Assembly: GCA_013398295.1 (NCBI GenBank)
Contig: VZSF01002920.1
Location: 1 to 64,000, forward strand
Length of the DNA stretch: 64,000 nucleotides
From: Chionis minor
Taxonomy: Eukaryota; Chordata; Aves; Charadriiformes; Chionididae
Direction: 5' to 3'
Position 1 is the first letter of the stretch, and every line of letters starts with the position of its first letter. Made by a program: the position numbers and the translations under genes. The notes under the pieces are model-generated. The model was not told the origin of the DNA, ran no database searches, and saw nothing but the letters and a program-made list of their open reading frames with translations. Of the stretch, positions 63,511 to 64,000 are shown piece by piece.

Positions 63511-63912
63511 AGTAACTGCGTGGAAATGCAAAAATTCATTGATTCTGAATTAGGGCCCTCCATTACTAACATCACAGCAGAAGTGGAGGTGTACAGCAGG
63601 CATCTTTGTCAGGACAATTAACAACGTGTGCAATGAACCTGGAGAGCCTTAACATATCTACATTTGAATCCTAAGAACTTCTGGATAGATGCCTCAGAGG
63701 ACCAAGGATTTATTGTGAGAGGAGAAACATCAAACGAAGATCTGGAAATAATGGCAAAGACATTTGTCTGCCACTGTTAACAGGGTTATGAAGGAACTGA
63801 CTCTGAGGAAGTTGAAGTTGTTGATGACCGTCCAGGGAGCTCTGCAGACTCTGACTCACCCAGAAGACGTTCATCGATCTGCCTGCTTCTGCCTTTGATG
63901 AGTCTTCTCTAA
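63511..63912 (+). pseudogene. HYAL4: HYAL4 pseudogene, exon 3 relic (EGF-like region and tail)
   Basis: Follows acceptor CCATTTACAG. Reading on in phase gives SNCVEMQKFIDSELGPSI, then TAA (about 63619), TGA and, inside the CHCYQGYEG-like motif, TAA in place of Tyr (about 63778). One cysteine of the EGF-like module is replaced by Tyr and the last by Ser. A leucine-rich end (ICLLLPLMSLL) before TAA at 63910 recalls a GPI signal. Confidence 0.85.
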
Positions 63913-64000
63913 CTCCTGCTTAGTCAAAGGGCTGGTTTCAGACAGTTGAGAGGGATGGCAAAGTGCATCCAACAAAAAGCCTCACATGCTCTGCAGCTGG

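Larger units (their letters stand above)
59326..63912 (+). pseudogene. HYAL4: HYAL4 pseudogene: full-length hyaluronidase gene with multiple frameshifts and stops
   Basis: Three exon relics match the intact-gene plan: 59326-60289, 62298-62384 and 63511-63912. The old ATG is at 59364, 38 bases after an acceptor. HYAL4-type blocks remain readable in shifting frames: NPLAKARGQNTTIFYFNRLG (about 59578-59637), LAVIDWE (about 59769-59789), SRPKGLWERYLYP, NNELSWLWGSSAALYPSIY, GLGAAGIVIW. Lesions: a 1-base loss near 59762 just before the catalytic motif and a 4-base gain near 59795 with a Trp-to-TGA codon; about 4 bases lost near 60014, removing the Asp-Cys of YPDC; TAG and TGA codons near the end of exon 1 (about 60228 and 60255); in exon 2, a 3-base loss and two TGA codons; in exon 3, TAA, TGA and TAA codons and lost EGF cysteines. 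The N-terminal 50 codons also appear frame-scrambled. The three donor or acceptor pairs are still GT/AG and the old terminal stop (63910-63912) survives. It has introns, so it is not a processed copy. Indel sizes are inferred from recalled family sequence. Confidence 0.9.

Noticed and set aside
59326..63912. Possibility that the second hyaluronidase is a retrocopy
   Set aside because: It keeps two introns at the same positions as the intact gene and has no poly-A tail, so it is a decayed ordinary gene.
1..64000. CRISPR arrays, operons, tRNA or rRNA genes
   Set aside because: No regularly spaced repeats, cloverleaf patterns with A/B boxes or rRNA-like blocks were seen, and the window is vertebrate nuclear DNA.

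Overview
The window reads as nuclear DNA from a bird. Seven CR1 LINE copies keep the family's 3' end and 8-bp (ATTCTATG)n tail, an ERVL-like LTR of avian type is present, repeat density is low, and the only coding signals are intron-split vertebrate genes. The two recognisable gene bodies are both GH56 hyaluronidases on the + strand. They point to the vertebrate SPAM1-HYAL4 hyaluronidase cluster (human 7q31 counterpart). The species cannot be told from the sequence.

Layout. Positions 1-37 kb hold no recognisable gene: AT-rich intergenic DNA with CR1 pieces at 1-62, 4731-4975, 15008-15965, 24741-26395, 33655-33749 and 34334-34750, and a solo ERVL-like LTR at 21376-21872. At 37.2-46.4 kb lies an intact hyaluronidase with three coding exons (37229-38146, 44791-44880, 45986-46414; 478 codons). 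It has the GH56 acid pair, the EGF-like cysteines and a hydrophobic C-terminal tail suggesting a GPI anchor. Positions 46.7-59.3 kb are intergenic, with a decayed LTR element, a CR1 (55973-56475), two hairpins and one unexplained 200-codon frame. At 59.3-63.9 kb is a second, full-length hyaluronidase with the same three-exon plan. Its residues track HYAL4, but frameshifts and stop codons break all three exons, so it is a unitary-looking pseudogene. All four of its internal splice sites are still canonical.

How they fit together. The intact gene would make a secreted or surface-anchored enzyme cutting hyaluronan (or chondroitin). Its broken neighbour suggests that this lineage has lost HYAL4 and keeps at least one cluster member. 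Residue patterns of the intact gene resemble HYAL2 more than PH-20, so its orthology is left open.

The assembly needs care at one place: a 561-bp stretch inside the 24.7-26.4 kb CR1 is present twice, identical, on either side of a single N (25754), which is almost certainly a false duplication at a gap. Another single N (6558) sits beside a 15-G run. I found no tRNA, rRNA, CRISPR or other structured RNA gene.
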